A DNA stretch of 28,913 bases from JANRIC01 sp033765345 (lineage in GTDB: Bacteria; Bacteroidota; Bacteroidia; Cytophagales; Microscillaceae), in NCBI GenBank assembly GCA_033765345.1, contig JANRIC010000058.1, positions 1-28,913 on the forward strand. Reading direction: 5' to 3'. Positions 14,411-23,581 of this stretch are shown piece by piece. The first letter of the stretch is position 1, and each line of letters begins with the position of its first letter. The notes below the pieces were generated by a model. That model ran no database searches, had not been told where the DNA came from, and worked only from the letters and a program-made list of their open reading frames with translations. The position numbers and the translations under genes were made by a program.

Positions 14411-15904
14411 TTAAGAATTACCCTGTATGATCCAGGCATCTATTTTATGGATTATTTCTTGACAATAACCCATTGCATCATTGCGTTCAAAATCTTTAAG
14501 AATATTTTCTTTATTATGTGCAAGTGGGTTGCGAATTCTTGCCAAAAGATCAAACTTAGGTTTCCACTCATTAGCCTCTTTTCCAAATATATTCTTGAAC
14601 CATGCCCACTCCACCCTCATAAATTTATCAAATAATTCTCCGGGATAGGTATATTCCAATAAATCTTTTGAATAGGTTTCAGGGAAACTTTGTTTTTCCC
14701 GATTTTGCATAGCCTCCAAATCGGCGATATAAGTCTCCTTATTCTGCAATTTACGGAATTTAGATACCCAATTTTCTCCAAATTTTTCTACCAACCAAAT
14801 TCTTACTATTTCGCGTAATTTAATTTCAGTTTCACTCCATAAACTCCAAATAGGAATTTCTTTGTGGACTTTTTGTAAATACACATCAAAATTTTTAGAA
14901 AAAGCTTTATAATATCCATCTTCTATTTGCACTAGTCCCAACCGTTCAATTTTTTCAGCTTCAGTTACTGAAATATCGTATACTGGTCCGATAGTCATTT
15001 GAAGTAGTTTTTTTCCTAATTCTTCTTCTTCTAATAAATCATAAATGGTCTTATAGTTATTTAGAAATGTAAGAAAAATATCTTTTTGAGTCAATTCAAT
15101 ACTTCTCTTAAGATTATCGCCTAAGTTATTGAATAAATGATAATTAAAAATATCTAAAAGAAAAGGATGGGAATCTGTAAATTCATAGATTAGTGCTTTT
15201 TCTTCATCATTGATAGGAATTTTATGATTAAAAAAAGTATTCCAATAATCCAAAAGATCAGTGTTGCTAAACATTCCTAAATACAGATCTGTGAAGGTTT
15301 GATAAAAGTTTGATATTGTTCCTCCAGAAGGCTCTATTTCTTTTAAAGTACGTCGTGAGACGGTAACCATACATACTTTGAATTGAGGATTGTATGAAAG
15401 CTCACGAAGAAATTGAAAATCAGCGACCCCTAAATAGTTTCTGACAGCATCAAACTCATCAAATATATAAATTACTCGAGATTTATTTTTTTGTATAACA
15501 TAAAAATATTCTCCTATCAGGCTATTGCGATCACTTATTCTTAAATTTTCTGCTCCCAAGTCCTCATAAATTACGTGAAGATCTTTTATCCAGGCTTCAT
15601 TTTTGGCTTTAAATTTACGATGAACATCTCTGATGATTTTTTGGTAAAAACTACTAGGTTCAGAAAACTCACCCACATTTATTCTGATCGCATATATATT
15701 TTTATTTTCCAGCTCTTCCTCATAACTTATGATCGCATTCCAGGCCAGACTTGACTTCCCAATCCGAGGAAGCCCCATGATGGCAATATTACCGTAACTT
15801 TCTCCAAAAACTCGATTCTGGATTAGCTCGATTTCTTTTTTTCTACCTACAAAACGATCTCCTATAACGATTTTGCCATAATCTGCAAATGGATTTTCAA
15901 TCAT
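14411..15904 (-). CDS. STAND-like P-loop ATPase with C-terminal HEPN-type motif
   Basis: A 497-residue cytoplasmic protein. It opens with NPFADYG and FVGRKKEI, the entry motif of STAND/archaeal-type ATPases. Walker A is GLPRIGKSS (K50, S51) and Walker B is VIYIFDEFD (D149, E150). A sensor-like VTVSRR lies near 181-185 and an HPF motif at 246-248, then winged-helix-like and helical regions. The C-terminal 140 residues are all-helical and contain RNPLAH (R458 to H463), matching the R-N-x3-H signature of HEPN RNases. An ATPase switch coupled to a HEPN RNase is a common plan for phage-defence and toxin proteins. The defence role is inferred. It is monocistronic with an operator-like dyad at its promoter. 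Confidence 0.8.
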   Translation of the reverse strand: MIENPFADYGKIVIGDRFVGRKKEIELIQNRVFGESYGNIAIMGLPRIGKSSLAWNAIISYEEELENKNIYAIRINVGEFSEPSSFYQKIIRDVHRKFKAKNEAWIKDLHVIYEDLGAENLRISDRNSLIGEYFYVIQKNKSRVIYIFDEFDAVRNYLGVADFQFLRELSYNPQFKVCMVTVSRRTLKEIEPSGGTISNFYQTFTDLYLGMFSNTDLLDYWNTFFNHKIPINDEEKALIYEFTDSHPFLLDIFNYHLFNNLGDNLKRSIELTQKDIFLTFLNNYKTIYDLLEEEELGKKLLQMTIGPVYDISVTEAEKIERLGLVQIEDGYYKAFSKNFDVYLQKVHKEIPIWSLWSETEIKLREIVRIWLVEKFGENWVSKFRKLQNKETYIADLEAMQNREKQSFPETYSKDLLEYTYPGELFDKFMRVEWAWFKNIFGKEANEWKPKFDLLARIRNPLAHNKENILKDFERNDAMGYCQEIIHKIDAWIIQGNS

Positions 15905-15919
15905 AAATTTAGTGATTTA

Positions 15920-15947
15920 GATGCAAAGATTTTTATCCCTTTGCATC
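15920..15947. promoter_or_regulatory. Operator-like 9-bp dyad at the ATPase-HEPN promoter
   Basis: GATGCAAAG at 15920-15928 is the exact reverse complement of CTTTGCATC at 15939-15947, with a 10-nt spacer. On the minus strand the proximal half contains AATCTTTG, close to the -7 box TAnnTTTG, so a protein bound to the dyad would overlap RNA polymerase. The near edge lies 15 nt before the ATPase start codon. No T tract follows, so it is less likely a terminator. Confidence 0.45.
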
Positions 15948-15984
15948 AGTCTGAATTTTGCTGGAAAACAAAATTTACTTTCTT

Positions 15985-17178
15985 CTAATTTTGCTCCATT
16001 TTATCGATAAGGCTTTGGATCAGGGAAGTATCCACGCCATCTTTATCGGCGATACTTTTGGCTTCGCGGGCTTGTTTGAGGGCTTCGTCTTTATTGCCTA
16101 GTTTGTGGAGCAGTGCGGCATAAAGATATTTATTGATATAATTTTCTTCTCTCTCGATGGAGTTTTTCATCCAATTGAGGGCTTTGCTCAGGTACTCTTT
16201 GTTTTCTACATAGTTGTAGAAATTATAACTGGCATTAAAAAGCATTTCGGAATCTTCGGTACCGTTTTTCTCAAAAAACTCTAGAGCAGCCAGTGCATAG
16301 TTATCCCAGTCTTTGATTTGCTGATAAAAAGAAAGGAAAGCACTGTTGGTGATGGTTTCTGCCTGTTCTTTGGGGATGATCGGGTCAAGACGCCCGATGA
16401 TAGACTTGAGCTCATTTAAGGGTGCAACATCCTGATTATCAATTGCTTTGGCGTATAGTTTATCCAAGACTTGATAAGCAACTTCACCGGCGGCTTCTCC
16501 GTATTTTTCGTTGAACTCAGCCGTATGATTGAGAAAATACTGGAATTCACGGGAATTCACGTCTTCGGCAAAAGCTTTCAGGAGTTGGAAGTTTGTTTCA
16601 GACAAAAGGTCTTCGTCTTTTTGTGTTTTAAAATAATCGGAGGCAGCTGTAAGAATTTTATCTGATTTATTTTCGGCATTGGCCAACAGGTAATTAGCCA
16701 AAAACTCAGGGCTGCGATCACCAGCATCATATTTTTTCTGCAATGCGGGAATTTCGAGGGCACTTTTACCGAGTTGGATAAATTCAGGAATACCCATAGC
16801 TCCGGTTTTACGGAACACGACCTCACCTGCTGCGTCTACAAATAGATAAGTAGGCATGGCACTGATCCCGTATTTTTCGGCGGTTTCTGTTTCTTTATCT
16901 ACGTCCATTTTATAACTGATGAAGTTGCTGTTGTAATAGGCAGCTACTTCGGCATCTGTAAATACATTTTTATCCATATATTTACAAGGCCCACACCAGG
17001 TAGCATAGGCATCTACAAACAGAAACTTTCCTTGTTTTTTGGCTTCAATCAGGGCTTGCTCCCAACTACCCTGGAAAAAGCTGATTTCTTTGATGTTCTT
17101 CGCTGATCCGACACTCATAGGAGATAAGAGTAGTGTTAAGCAAAGTATTTTGAAATGAAGCGACATTGCATTTTTCAT
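15985..17178 (-). CDS. Exported thioredoxin-like protein with helical repeat tail
   Basis: A 397-residue protein with a signal peptide (hydrophobic residues 9-24) followed by a thioredoxin domain carrying the WCGPCK active site (C62, C65) and the cis-proline region 'ISAMPTYLF'. The remaining 250 residues are helical with TPR-like character ('YLYAALLHKLGNKDEALKQA'). It probably serves periplasmic disulfide reduction or isomerisation on an unknown partner bound by the repeat tail. It is 123 nt downstream of GldG on the same strand and could be co-transcribed, although no functional link is established. An alternative start is at 17166. Confidence 0.85.
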   Translation of the reverse strand: MKNAMSLHFKILCLTLLLSPMSVGSAKNIKEISFFQGSWEQALIEAKKQGKFLFVDAYATWCGPCKYMDKNVFTDAEVAAYYNSNFISYKMDVDKETETAEKYGISAMPTYLFVDAAGEVVFRKTGAMGIPEFIQLGKSALEIPALQKKYDAGDRSPEFLANYLLANAENKSDKILTAASDYFKTQKDEDLLSETNFQLLKAFAEDVNSREFQYFLNHTAEFNEKYGEAAGEVAYQVLDKLYAKAIDNQDVAPLNELKSIIGRLDPIIPKEQAETITNSAFLSFYQQIKDWDNYALAALEFFEKNGTEDSEMLFNASYNFYNYVENKEYLSKALNWMKNSIEREENYINKYLYAALLHKLGNKDEALKQAREAKSIADKDGVDTSLIQSLIDKMEQN

Positions 17179-17301
17179 GTTGCGTTTATTAAGAATCTCG
17201 CCGATTCGGTTTTAGTATAGATATAAATAATAATTAAAATTAGCTAAATAACGCTTAGACAACAAATTAAATTATACCAAAATTCAGGAACATATTTGAT
17301 T

Positions 17302-19005
17302 TTATACATTTTTATATTTGTAGTTCCTGATCAGGTAATTGATGATACCGAAAAGAACGACTAATATTACAGGAAGGATCATATTAAACCACTGCCAATA
17401 GCTTTTTTCTTCTTTGAGCTTGATTTTATCCAGGGGGCGGAGTACAATTTCTTTATTTTTTGCCAAGATCGTACCCTGTTCGTCGATCATATAATCTACG
17501 GCGTTGAGCAAGAAATCTGCATTAGAAAAGCTGGTTCGGCGGATGAGGTCATAACCCATAGGGAGGGGTTCTTGCTTCTGTGGGTCAAAATCATTTTTGA
17601 TCAGGTCTCCATCCGAGCATACAAGGATTTTGGTAGGTTTGCTTTGTGCGACAAATCCGGGACTTTGGCTTTGGCTACGAGATTTGAACAGGGAGTTAAA
17701 CTTGCCTTCTAATAGATAGGCTACGGCAAGCGGGCCTTGGTTATAGAGCCGAGGGTCAGGTCTTTGGCGTTCTTCTTCATAACGCACAAAAGTAGGAGTG
17801 GATCGGACGATGGAATATTGAGAGGTATATAAAAGTGGCGTTTTTTGGATTCCCTGGGCTTTGACAGTATCTATGGTACTGATAAACTTGCTTTGGATAG
17901 GTCCCATATTTTTCACAATCGGGTGCTTGCTGAAGGTGTTGATCAATGGATTATATTGCCAGGGTATGGGTTGGATATTGGGGCGATTATCCGCATACAT
18001 TCCCGTGACGATGGGTATAAGCCCTGCATTGAGGTCTTTGATCAGGTCGGCATTGAGCCTCACGCCATATCTGAAGAATAAATCCAATAGATTGTGCCTG
18101 ATCGGAAAGGAGAAAGAGCCTTTATCTCGAATTACGCTGTCCATGTGCAGCCCTACCACATCTACAAAAAACATGGCCTTGCCGCCTTTCATAATAAACT
18201 GATCTATTTTGAGTTTATCTTCTTCGCTAAAGGTAGAATCCGGTTTGGCGACAATAATCATATCCAGCCCGTCTTTGATCTTGGTCTCGAAGGGCAAAGG
18301 GACTTTGACTACTTCGTAATATTGTCGTAGATTAAGTACGGCAGAAGCCATTTCGTGGTCTTCCAGCTCGCCGTGCCCTACAATAAAGCCGATTTTTTTG
18401 CGATTTTCTTGGGTAAGCTGCCGTAGGGAGGAGATCAGGTTGTATTCTACGTTTTCGGCCGATTGATTGAGGATTTGTTCGGGGCTGAGATTACTTTGGA
18501 GTTTTTGATCTACCACTCGGAAAAGTTGGGCGGTAGTCTCATAACTTTTGCCGGATTTTTTATCGTAGAGAGAAATTATAGCTCCTGGGAAAATGAGTTT
18601 TTCGCTGCGGTTATCCCCCTGACCTACAAAAAGATTGGTAGGGGAGATGCCTTTATCGACCAATTGCTGATAAAACTGATTTTTTTCCTTTTGGTCTTTG
18701 CCTTGTAGACTGGGGTCAATGAATCTGTAGTTGAGTTTATTTCCAGCATAAATCTTAAATTCATCCAGGGCTTCTCTGACGGCTTTTTGCAATCTTTTAA
18801 AACCAGCAGGGAACTCTCCCTCAAGGTACACTTTGATATAAACGTCTTGCTGTAGATTTCTGAGAATCTTTTTGGTGGCTGGGCTAATGCTATATCGTTG
18901 ATCTTCGGTAAGATCCAATCTCAAGAAATAACGATTGGCTACGACATTCAATCCAACTAATAGTATGATACCGAATAAAAATTGCGAAATATGTTTTTTT
19001 CTCAT
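17302..19005 (-). CDS. gldG: Gliding motility protein GldG (ABC transporter-associated)
   Basis: A 567-residue membrane protein with one N-terminal transmembrane helix (residues 8-27) and one near the C-terminus (about 542-562). The large extracytoplasmic region between contains 'LDLTEDQRYSIS' and 'VYLEGEFPAGF', characteristic of GldG, the auxiliary permease/substrate-binding-like subunit that works with GldF and the ATPase GldA in gliding bacteria. The length matches the family. Its usual partner gldF is normally adjacent upstream, but here the upstream gene encodes a VWA protein, so the operon is broken or rearranged. The protein may have additional or non-motility functions in species that do not glide. 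Confidence 0.9.
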   Translation of the reverse strand: MRKKHISQFLFGIILLVGLNVVANRYFLRLDLTEDQRYSISPATKKILRNLQQDVYIKVYLEGEFPAGFKRLQKAVREALDEFKIYAGNKLNYRFIDPSLQGKDQKEKNQFYQQLVDKGISPTNLFVGQGDNRSEKLIFPGAIISLYDKKSGKSYETTAQLFRVVDQKLQSNLSPEQILNQSAENVEYNLISSLRQLTQENRKKIGFIVGHGELEDHEMASAVLNLRQYYEVVKVPLPFETKIKDGLDMIIVAKPDSTFSEEDKLKIDQFIMKGGKAMFFVDVVGLHMDSVIRDKGSFSFPIRHNLLDLFFRYGVRLNADLIKDLNAGLIPIVTGMYADNRPNIQPIPWQYNPLINTFSKHPIVKNMGPIQSKFISTIDTVKAQGIQKTPLLYTSQYSIVRSTPTFVRYEEERQRPDPRLYNQGPLAVAYLLEGKFNSLFKSRSQSQSPGFVAQSKPTKILVCSDGDLIKNDFDPQKQEPLPMGYDLIRRTSFSNADFLLNAVDYMIDEQGTILAKNKEIVLRPLDKIKLKEEKSYWQWFNMILPVILVVLFGIINYLIRNYKYKNV

Positions 19006-19104
19006 AAAAAGGTAAAAATTATTTCGGGAAGTAATTTATAAAGAGAAACCACAGCTTGACTACCTGATAGTGTGTAACATGCCTGCTGTTGGTTCAAAAT
19101 AGTG

Positions 19105-19122
19105 GGCTGTGATGACACAGCC
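19105..19122. repeat. 7-bp hairpin between VWA gene and gldG
   Basis: GGCTGTG-ATGA-CACAGCC is a perfect 7-bp stem with a 4-nt loop in the 179-nt spacer. It has no T tract on either strand and is not clearly a terminator. A 16-nt near-perfect tandem duplication (AATTCTTAATTCCCTT) is found at 19145-19176. Confidence 0.4.
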
Positions 19123-19184
19123 TGCGGCGATTAAATGTTAATAAAATTCTTAATTCCCTTAATTCTTAATTCCCTCAAACGTTC

Positions 19185-20285
19185 TTACCAAATATTCTTT
19201 CGTCGGTTGCGTTGAAAATCTTCAAATATAAAACTACCCAGATCGTGCAGATCACTGTAATAAGCTTTTCCTTGATTGACTTGGGTAAATTCCCGGACGA
19301 ACTCTTGCAAGTAGGGGTCGGAAGCAATCATAAAGGTAGTAATTGGGATTTTGAGTTTACGGCATTGTACAGCCAGATTCAAGGTTTTGCCCAATATCTT
19401 CTTGTCAAGTCCGAAGCTATTTTTGTAGTATTTGATACCTACTTTCATACAAGTAGGTTTGCCGTCAGTAATCATAAAGATTTGTTTGTTCATATTCTTA
19501 CGACGGCGCAGAATGTCCATGGCTAGTTCAAGCCCTGCGATGGTATTGGTATGATAAGGACCAACCTGTAAATAAGGCAAATCCTTGATTTGAATCTGCC
19601 AGGCATCATTGCCAAACACAATGATATCCAATGTATCTTTGGGATATCGAGTGGTAATCAATTCGGAGAGTGCCATAGCGACTTTTTTGGCAGGTGTGAT
19701 GCGATCTTCGCCATAAAGGATCATGGAGTGCGAAATATCGATCATCAGTACTGTGGAAGTCTGTGCTTTAAATTCGGTTTCGCGGATTTCAAGGTCATTT
19801 TCAGCAAGCATAAAATCGCCGATACCGTGATTGATTTGTGCATTGCGGATGGAGTCGGTCACGGAGAGATTTTCCAGGCTATCGCCAAATTGATAAGGGC
19901 GAATATCTGGGGAGATTTCATCTCCTAGTCCTGATTGTTGGGTGTGGTGGTTGCCGCCTTTGTGTCTTTTTAATTTGCCGAAGATTTCCTCAAGGGCACT
20001 TTTTCGAATGCTCATTTCGCTTTTGGCAGTCATGCTAAGTCTGCCTGTGCCTTCTTCTTCACGTAGGTAGCCTTTACGCTTGAGATCCTCGATGAAGTCA
20101 CCGATGCCATAATCTTCGTCGGTAAGGTCATATTGTTTATCCAGGTTGTTGAGCCAGTGCAGAGCTTCGCTCACGTCGCCGGAGGTAATGGTGAGTAATT
20201 GCTGAAAAATATTGAGAAGTTTCTCAAAGCGAGCACCTTCTTTACTGATCGGAACTTGGAATTTGGTGAATCTATGCCCTAGCAT
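19185..20285 (-). CDS. VWA-domain protein
   Basis: A 366-residue cytoplasmic protein. The N-terminal half is helical and charged, the C-terminal half is a von Willebrand A domain with the complete MIDAS motif DISHS (D183, S185, S187), a conserved Thr near 246-248 and 'MITDGKPT' (D273). Such proteins usually act as Mg-dependent partners of MoxR-type or magnesium-chelatase-type AAA+ ATPases; no such ATPase is in this window, so the partner is elsewhere. It is followed by gldG after 179 nt. No membrane segment is evident, unlike the BatA-type VWA proteins. The process it serves is unknown. Confidence 0.85.
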   Translation of the reverse strand: MLGHRFTKFQVPISKEGARFEKLLNIFQQLLTITSGDVSEALHWLNNLDKQYDLTDEDYGIGDFIEDLKRKGYLREEEGTGRLSMTAKSEMSIRKSALEEIFGKLKRHKGGNHHTQQSGLGDEISPDIRPYQFGDSLENLSVTDSIRNAQINHGIGDFMLAENDLEIRETEFKAQTSTVLMIDISHSMILYGEDRITPAKKVAMALSELITTRYPKDTLDIIVFGNDAWQIQIKDLPYLQVGPYHTNTIAGLELAMDILRRRKNMNKQIFMITDGKPTCMKVGIKYYKNSFGLDKKILGKTLNLAVQCRKLKIPITTFMIASDPYLQEFVREFTQVNQGKAYYSDLHDLGSFIFEDFQRNRRKNIW

Positions 20286-20345
20286 TGGTTTTATTAAGGT
20301 TTTATGTGTTTCCTTTCTGCGAATATAGGCAAAGTTTTGGAAAAA

Positions 20346-22472
20346 TCACAACTGAACCCCTACAATCGTGATGTCATCCCTTTGTTCGCCGGTGGTTTTA
20401 TGGGCATAGAGTGCTTCAAGCAATGCGGCGCCTTGTTGTTTGAGGGAAAGCTGGGCATGATCACTGAGGATTTGCTGAAATTTTTTGTATCCGAGTTTTT
20501 TGCGTTGCGGATTGGGTGCATCTGTATATCCGTCGGTAGCAAAGTATAAAATGTCTCCTTTTTGAAGGGTAAAATGATGATTTTGAAATTCACGTTTTAC
20601 TTCCATTTGCCAGCCTCCGATAGATTTGCGGTCGCCTTTGAGGAAATGTAGTTCTTTTTGATGATAATAATAAATACTGCTTTTGGCACCACTAAATTGA
20701 ACCTGAAAAGCTCCCTGGTCATCTTGCTCAATACAACAAAAAGACAAATCCATCCCGTCTGTGTTTTTGCTGTCGTTTTGTTTGAGCGTCCAGCGGATTC
20801 CTTCGTGGAGATGCACGAGTACTTCATTGGGTTGGAATACTTTTTCTTGGTTGATGATTTCGTTGAGCAGTGTATTACCGATCATAGACATAAAAGCACC
20901 GGGTACGCCGTGTCCGGTACAATCTACTACGGCAATAAAAATTTTATTCTCTACTCGGTTTAGCCAATAAAAATCACCTGAAACTACGTCTTTGGGTTTA
21001 AAAATGATGAAATGATTTTCAAACAAATCTCTAAATTGATTGTCGTGTGGGAGGAAAGCTCTTTGGATTTTTTCGGCATAACGAATGCTATTGGTCAGGC
21101 GAATATTATTTTCATTGAGTTGATTGAGGATTCTTCGGAAAGACTCGTTTTTTTTCTCAATCAGTTGATTTTTCTCGAGCAATTCTATTTTGCTTTTCTC
21201 GATATTTTCTTTGGTTCGGTGGATTTCGGAGATTTGCCGATTGATTTTTTCATTTTGAATCTGAAGTTCAATATTATGTTGTTTTCGGTATAGGTTGCTT
21301 CGATAAAGGAAAAAAGCCAGTAAAACCATAAATCCGGCTATCACCCAGGCTAAATAGATATAACTTTTGGTGAGTTGTTGACCTTCGGCTTTGATGATAT
21401 TATCTTTCTGAAGCAGGGCAGAATTTGCTTTTTTTTGTTCGGTTTCTACCAGTTCCTGAATCTCGGTAATACGTCGACTTTCTTCTTCATTGTGGAGCGA
21501 GTCCAGCATTTGGGTATAAATAAGTTGATAGGTAAAGGCTTGTTGAAACTGCCCTCCTTGAGCATATATTTGAGCAAGCAAATAACTGGATTCTTGGATG
21601 GTTGGTCTGAGTAAGTATTTTCTGGATAGCTTGAGGCTTTGTAGTGCTAATTGCTCGGCCTTTGGGATTTCACCGTTTTTATAGTGTATTTGAGCCAGAT
21701 TTAGGCTGATTTGAGCCAGGCGGCTGGAATCTTTGTTTTGTTCGGCGATGTTTTTGGCTTCTAAATAATATTCTTGGGCAAGTTGGGTGGCGTTTTGATT
21801 TTCATAAGTCTTGCCTATGTTATTGAGCGTAATTCCAATCATGGCACTGTCTGCCAGGGTTTTATAAATAGTCAGGGCATTTTGATAGTAAGTTAGGGCT
21901 TTTTTATAATCTCCCAAAGATTGGTAGACTCCACCCATATTGCTCAGAGGGCTGGCTATTCGGAAGGGGTCTTTGATTTGGCGGGCGACTTTGAGGCTTA
22001 ACTGATAATATTCCAGGGCTTTTTGGAATTCGTGATTTTTGCGGGGGGTGATGCCGGCACGTTGATAAGCCTGGGAAACGCCGATTTTATCCCGGATTTT
22101 CTTGAATGCCTGTGCGCTTAACAAGTGCGAACCCTGGGATTTCAGATAATTGCCCTGTGTGTTGTACACTACGCCTAAATAGTTATAGGCATTGGCGATT
22201 CCAGATTTATAGGATAATTTTTGGGCTAGTTGCAGGGCTTTTTCTCCGTACTCGAGGGCTTTAAGCGGATTGGTATCTTTGTAGGTCCAACACAGATTGG
22301 TGAGGACTTTGACCCGGTTGGTATCCTGCACACTCTTAAGATCATTCATCAGCCGATCGATGGTAGCATAATATTCCTGGTTGGGCGCAGTAAAATTGAC
22401 CTGAGCATGGAGATAAATACTTGGGTTCTGAAGAATAAAATAGAGTACAGTTAATAGTTTATAATTTGACAT
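20346..22472 (-). CDS. TPR-containing SpoIIE-type serine phosphatase (PP2C sensor)
   Basis: A 708-residue signalling protein starting at ATG 22472 (an upstream TTG at 22490 is less likely). A signal sequence is followed by five or more tetratricopeptide repeats (about residues 50-320), a transmembrane helix (about 371-391), a long coiled coil (about 400-455) and a SpoIIE PP2C phosphatase domain to the end. Metal-binding acidic residues are visible in SGDFYW (D500), VVDCTGHG (D517), ATDGYTD (D647) and RDDIT (D699/D700), so it should be active. This layout is common in Bacteroidota, and the protein likely dephosphorylates an anti-sigma-factor antagonist in response to an extracytoplasmic signal; the partner is not adjacent. 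Confidence 0.9.
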   Translation of the reverse strand: MSNYKLLTVLYFILQNPSIYLHAQVNFTAPNQEYYATIDRLMNDLKSVQDTNRVKVLTNLCWTYKDTNPLKALEYGEKALQLAQKLSYKSGIANAYNYLGVVYNTQGNYLKSQGSHLLSAQAFKKIRDKIGVSQAYQRAGITPRKNHEFQKALEYYQLSLKVARQIKDPFRIASPLSNMGGVYQSLGDYKKALTYYQNALTIYKTLADSAMIGITLNNIGKTYENQNATQLAQEYYLEAKNIAEQNKDSSRLAQISLNLAQIHYKNGEIPKAEQLALQSLKLSRKYLLRPTIQESSYLLAQIYAQGGQFQQAFTYQLIYTQMLDSLHNEEESRRITEIQELVETEQKKANSALLQKDNIIKAEGQQLTKSYIYLAWVIAGFMVLLAFFLYRSNLYRKQHNIELQIQNEKINRQISEIHRTKENIEKSKIELLEKNQLIEKKNESFRRILNQLNENNIRLTNSIRYAEKIQRAFLPHDNQFRDLFENHFIIFKPKDVVSGDFYWLNRVENKIFIAVVDCTGHGVPGAFMSMIGNTLLNEIINQEKVFQPNEVLVHLHEGIRWTLKQNDSKNTDGMDLSFCCIEQDDQGAFQVQFSGAKSSIYYYHQKELHFLKGDRKSIGGWQMEVKREFQNHHFTLQKGDILYFATDGYTDAPNPQRKKLGYKKFQQILSDHAQLSLKQQGAALLEALYAHKTTGEQRDDITIVGVQL

Positions 22473-22538
22473 AGCAATTAATTTAAGCAAAAACTGCTCC
22501 GAACAAAGATATTTTCCAGGTAAGAGGGTTATTCAAAC

Positions 22539-23555
22539 CTAAGCCCAGACTTTTGTACCCTCGGTACAATTTTGACAAATATCAATTTCCTTGCGAGATT
22601 TGAGCAAAGACCTGCGAAATTGCAGATAAGCTTCACCTTGCCAGATTTCCTGAAAGCTTGATTGGTGGATATTTCCGAATTTGTGCTGTGCATCTTTATC
22701 AAAGCAACAAGGAACCACATCTCCATCCCAGGTGAATACACAGGAATGCCACATTTTCCAGCAGTGGTTTAATAGAGGATTTTTAATTTCAAAAGTTCCT
22801 TGTGTATTTTTTTTGTATCGGGTATATTGACTATTTAGAGGGATCAAATCCGAACCCTGCTCATAGTCATAAATTTGTGCAGTTTTTAGTTTGACTTCAT
22901 CTACGCCCAGCTTTTTGGCCAGTAGTTTTACTTCGGGGATTTGGTGCTCATTGGGGCGTACCACCAAAAACTGAAAGATGGTATGGGGTGTCTTTGATTT
23001 TAGTTTTTTCTTCCATTTTAGGATATTTTCCGTACCCTGGATTACTTTATCAAGTTTTCCACCGATTCGGTAAGATTCATAAGTTTCTTGACTGGTGCCA
23101 TCGATAGAGATAATGAGCCGATTAAGCCCTGATTCAACGGTTTGGCGGGCTTTTTCATCGTGGAGGTAATGTGCATTGGTAGAAGTACCCGTATAAATGT
23201 TTTTTTTTCGGGCGTATTGTACCATTTCAAGGAATTGTGGGTGTAAATACGGCTCTCCCTGAAAATAAAAAGTTAGATAGACCAAAGTTGGATAAAGCTC
23301 TTCTATGATACGCTCAAAAGTATGGGAAGAAAGTCTGCCTATGGGTCGGCTGAAGCTCCTGAGCCCGCTGGGGCATTCGGGGCATCGCAGATTGCAAGAG
23401 GTAGTCGGCTCGATAGAAATACTAAACGGCAAACCACTGACAAGAGGAGCTTTTAAAAAACGAGATCGGTAATAACTGCCCAAGACTTGGGTGATATTTT
23501 GCAGCTTTGCAGGGCTAAGATTTTTTAATAAATGATAGTGGTCGTAATAATTCAT
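22539..23555 (-). CDS. Radical SAM/SPASM domain protein
   Basis: A 338-residue enzyme starting at ATG 23555; a GTG at 23573 would add six residues. The radical SAM cluster motif is CNLRCPEC (C54, C58, C61 from this start). The C-terminal SPASM region carries additional cysteines in HCWKMWHSC, VPCCFD and DICQNC, sufficient for auxiliary iron-sulfur clusters. This type catalyses radical chemistry on peptides or other substrates; family members include RiPP maturases and other enzymes, so the substrate cannot be deduced. It directly follows the NTPase gene on the same strand and is probably co-transcribed with it. It is far from the peptide precursor remnant at 771-995, so no link is claimed. 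Confidence 0.88.
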   Translation of the reverse strand: MNYYDHYHLLKNLSPAKLQNITQVLGSYYRSRFLKAPLVSGLPFSISIEPTTSCNLRCPECPSGLRSFSRPIGRLSSHTFERIIEELYPTLVYLTFYFQGEPYLHPQFLEMVQYARKKNIYTGTSTNAHYLHDEKARQTVESGLNRLIISIDGTSQETYESYRIGGKLDKVIQGTENILKWKKKLKSKTPHTIFQFLVVRPNEHQIPEVKLLAKKLGVDEVKLKTAQIYDYEQGSDLIPLNSQYTRYKKNTQGTFEIKNPLLNHCWKMWHSCVFTWDGDVVPCCFDKDAQHKFGNIHQSSFQEIWQGEAYLQFRRSLLKSRKEIDICQNCTEGTKVWA

Positions 23556-23581
23556 CTTTGGGCTATTTGCCACAAAAATAG

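Noticed and set aside
19033..19140. Possible tRNA-like element with GGTTCAAA
   Set aside because: No acceptor stem, anticodon arm or CCA-compatible ends can be built around it.
22539..23555. Radical SAM enzyme as maturase for the peptide remnant at 771-995
   Set aside because: The genes are over 21 kb apart with unrelated genes between, and the SPASM architecture alone does not identify the substrate.
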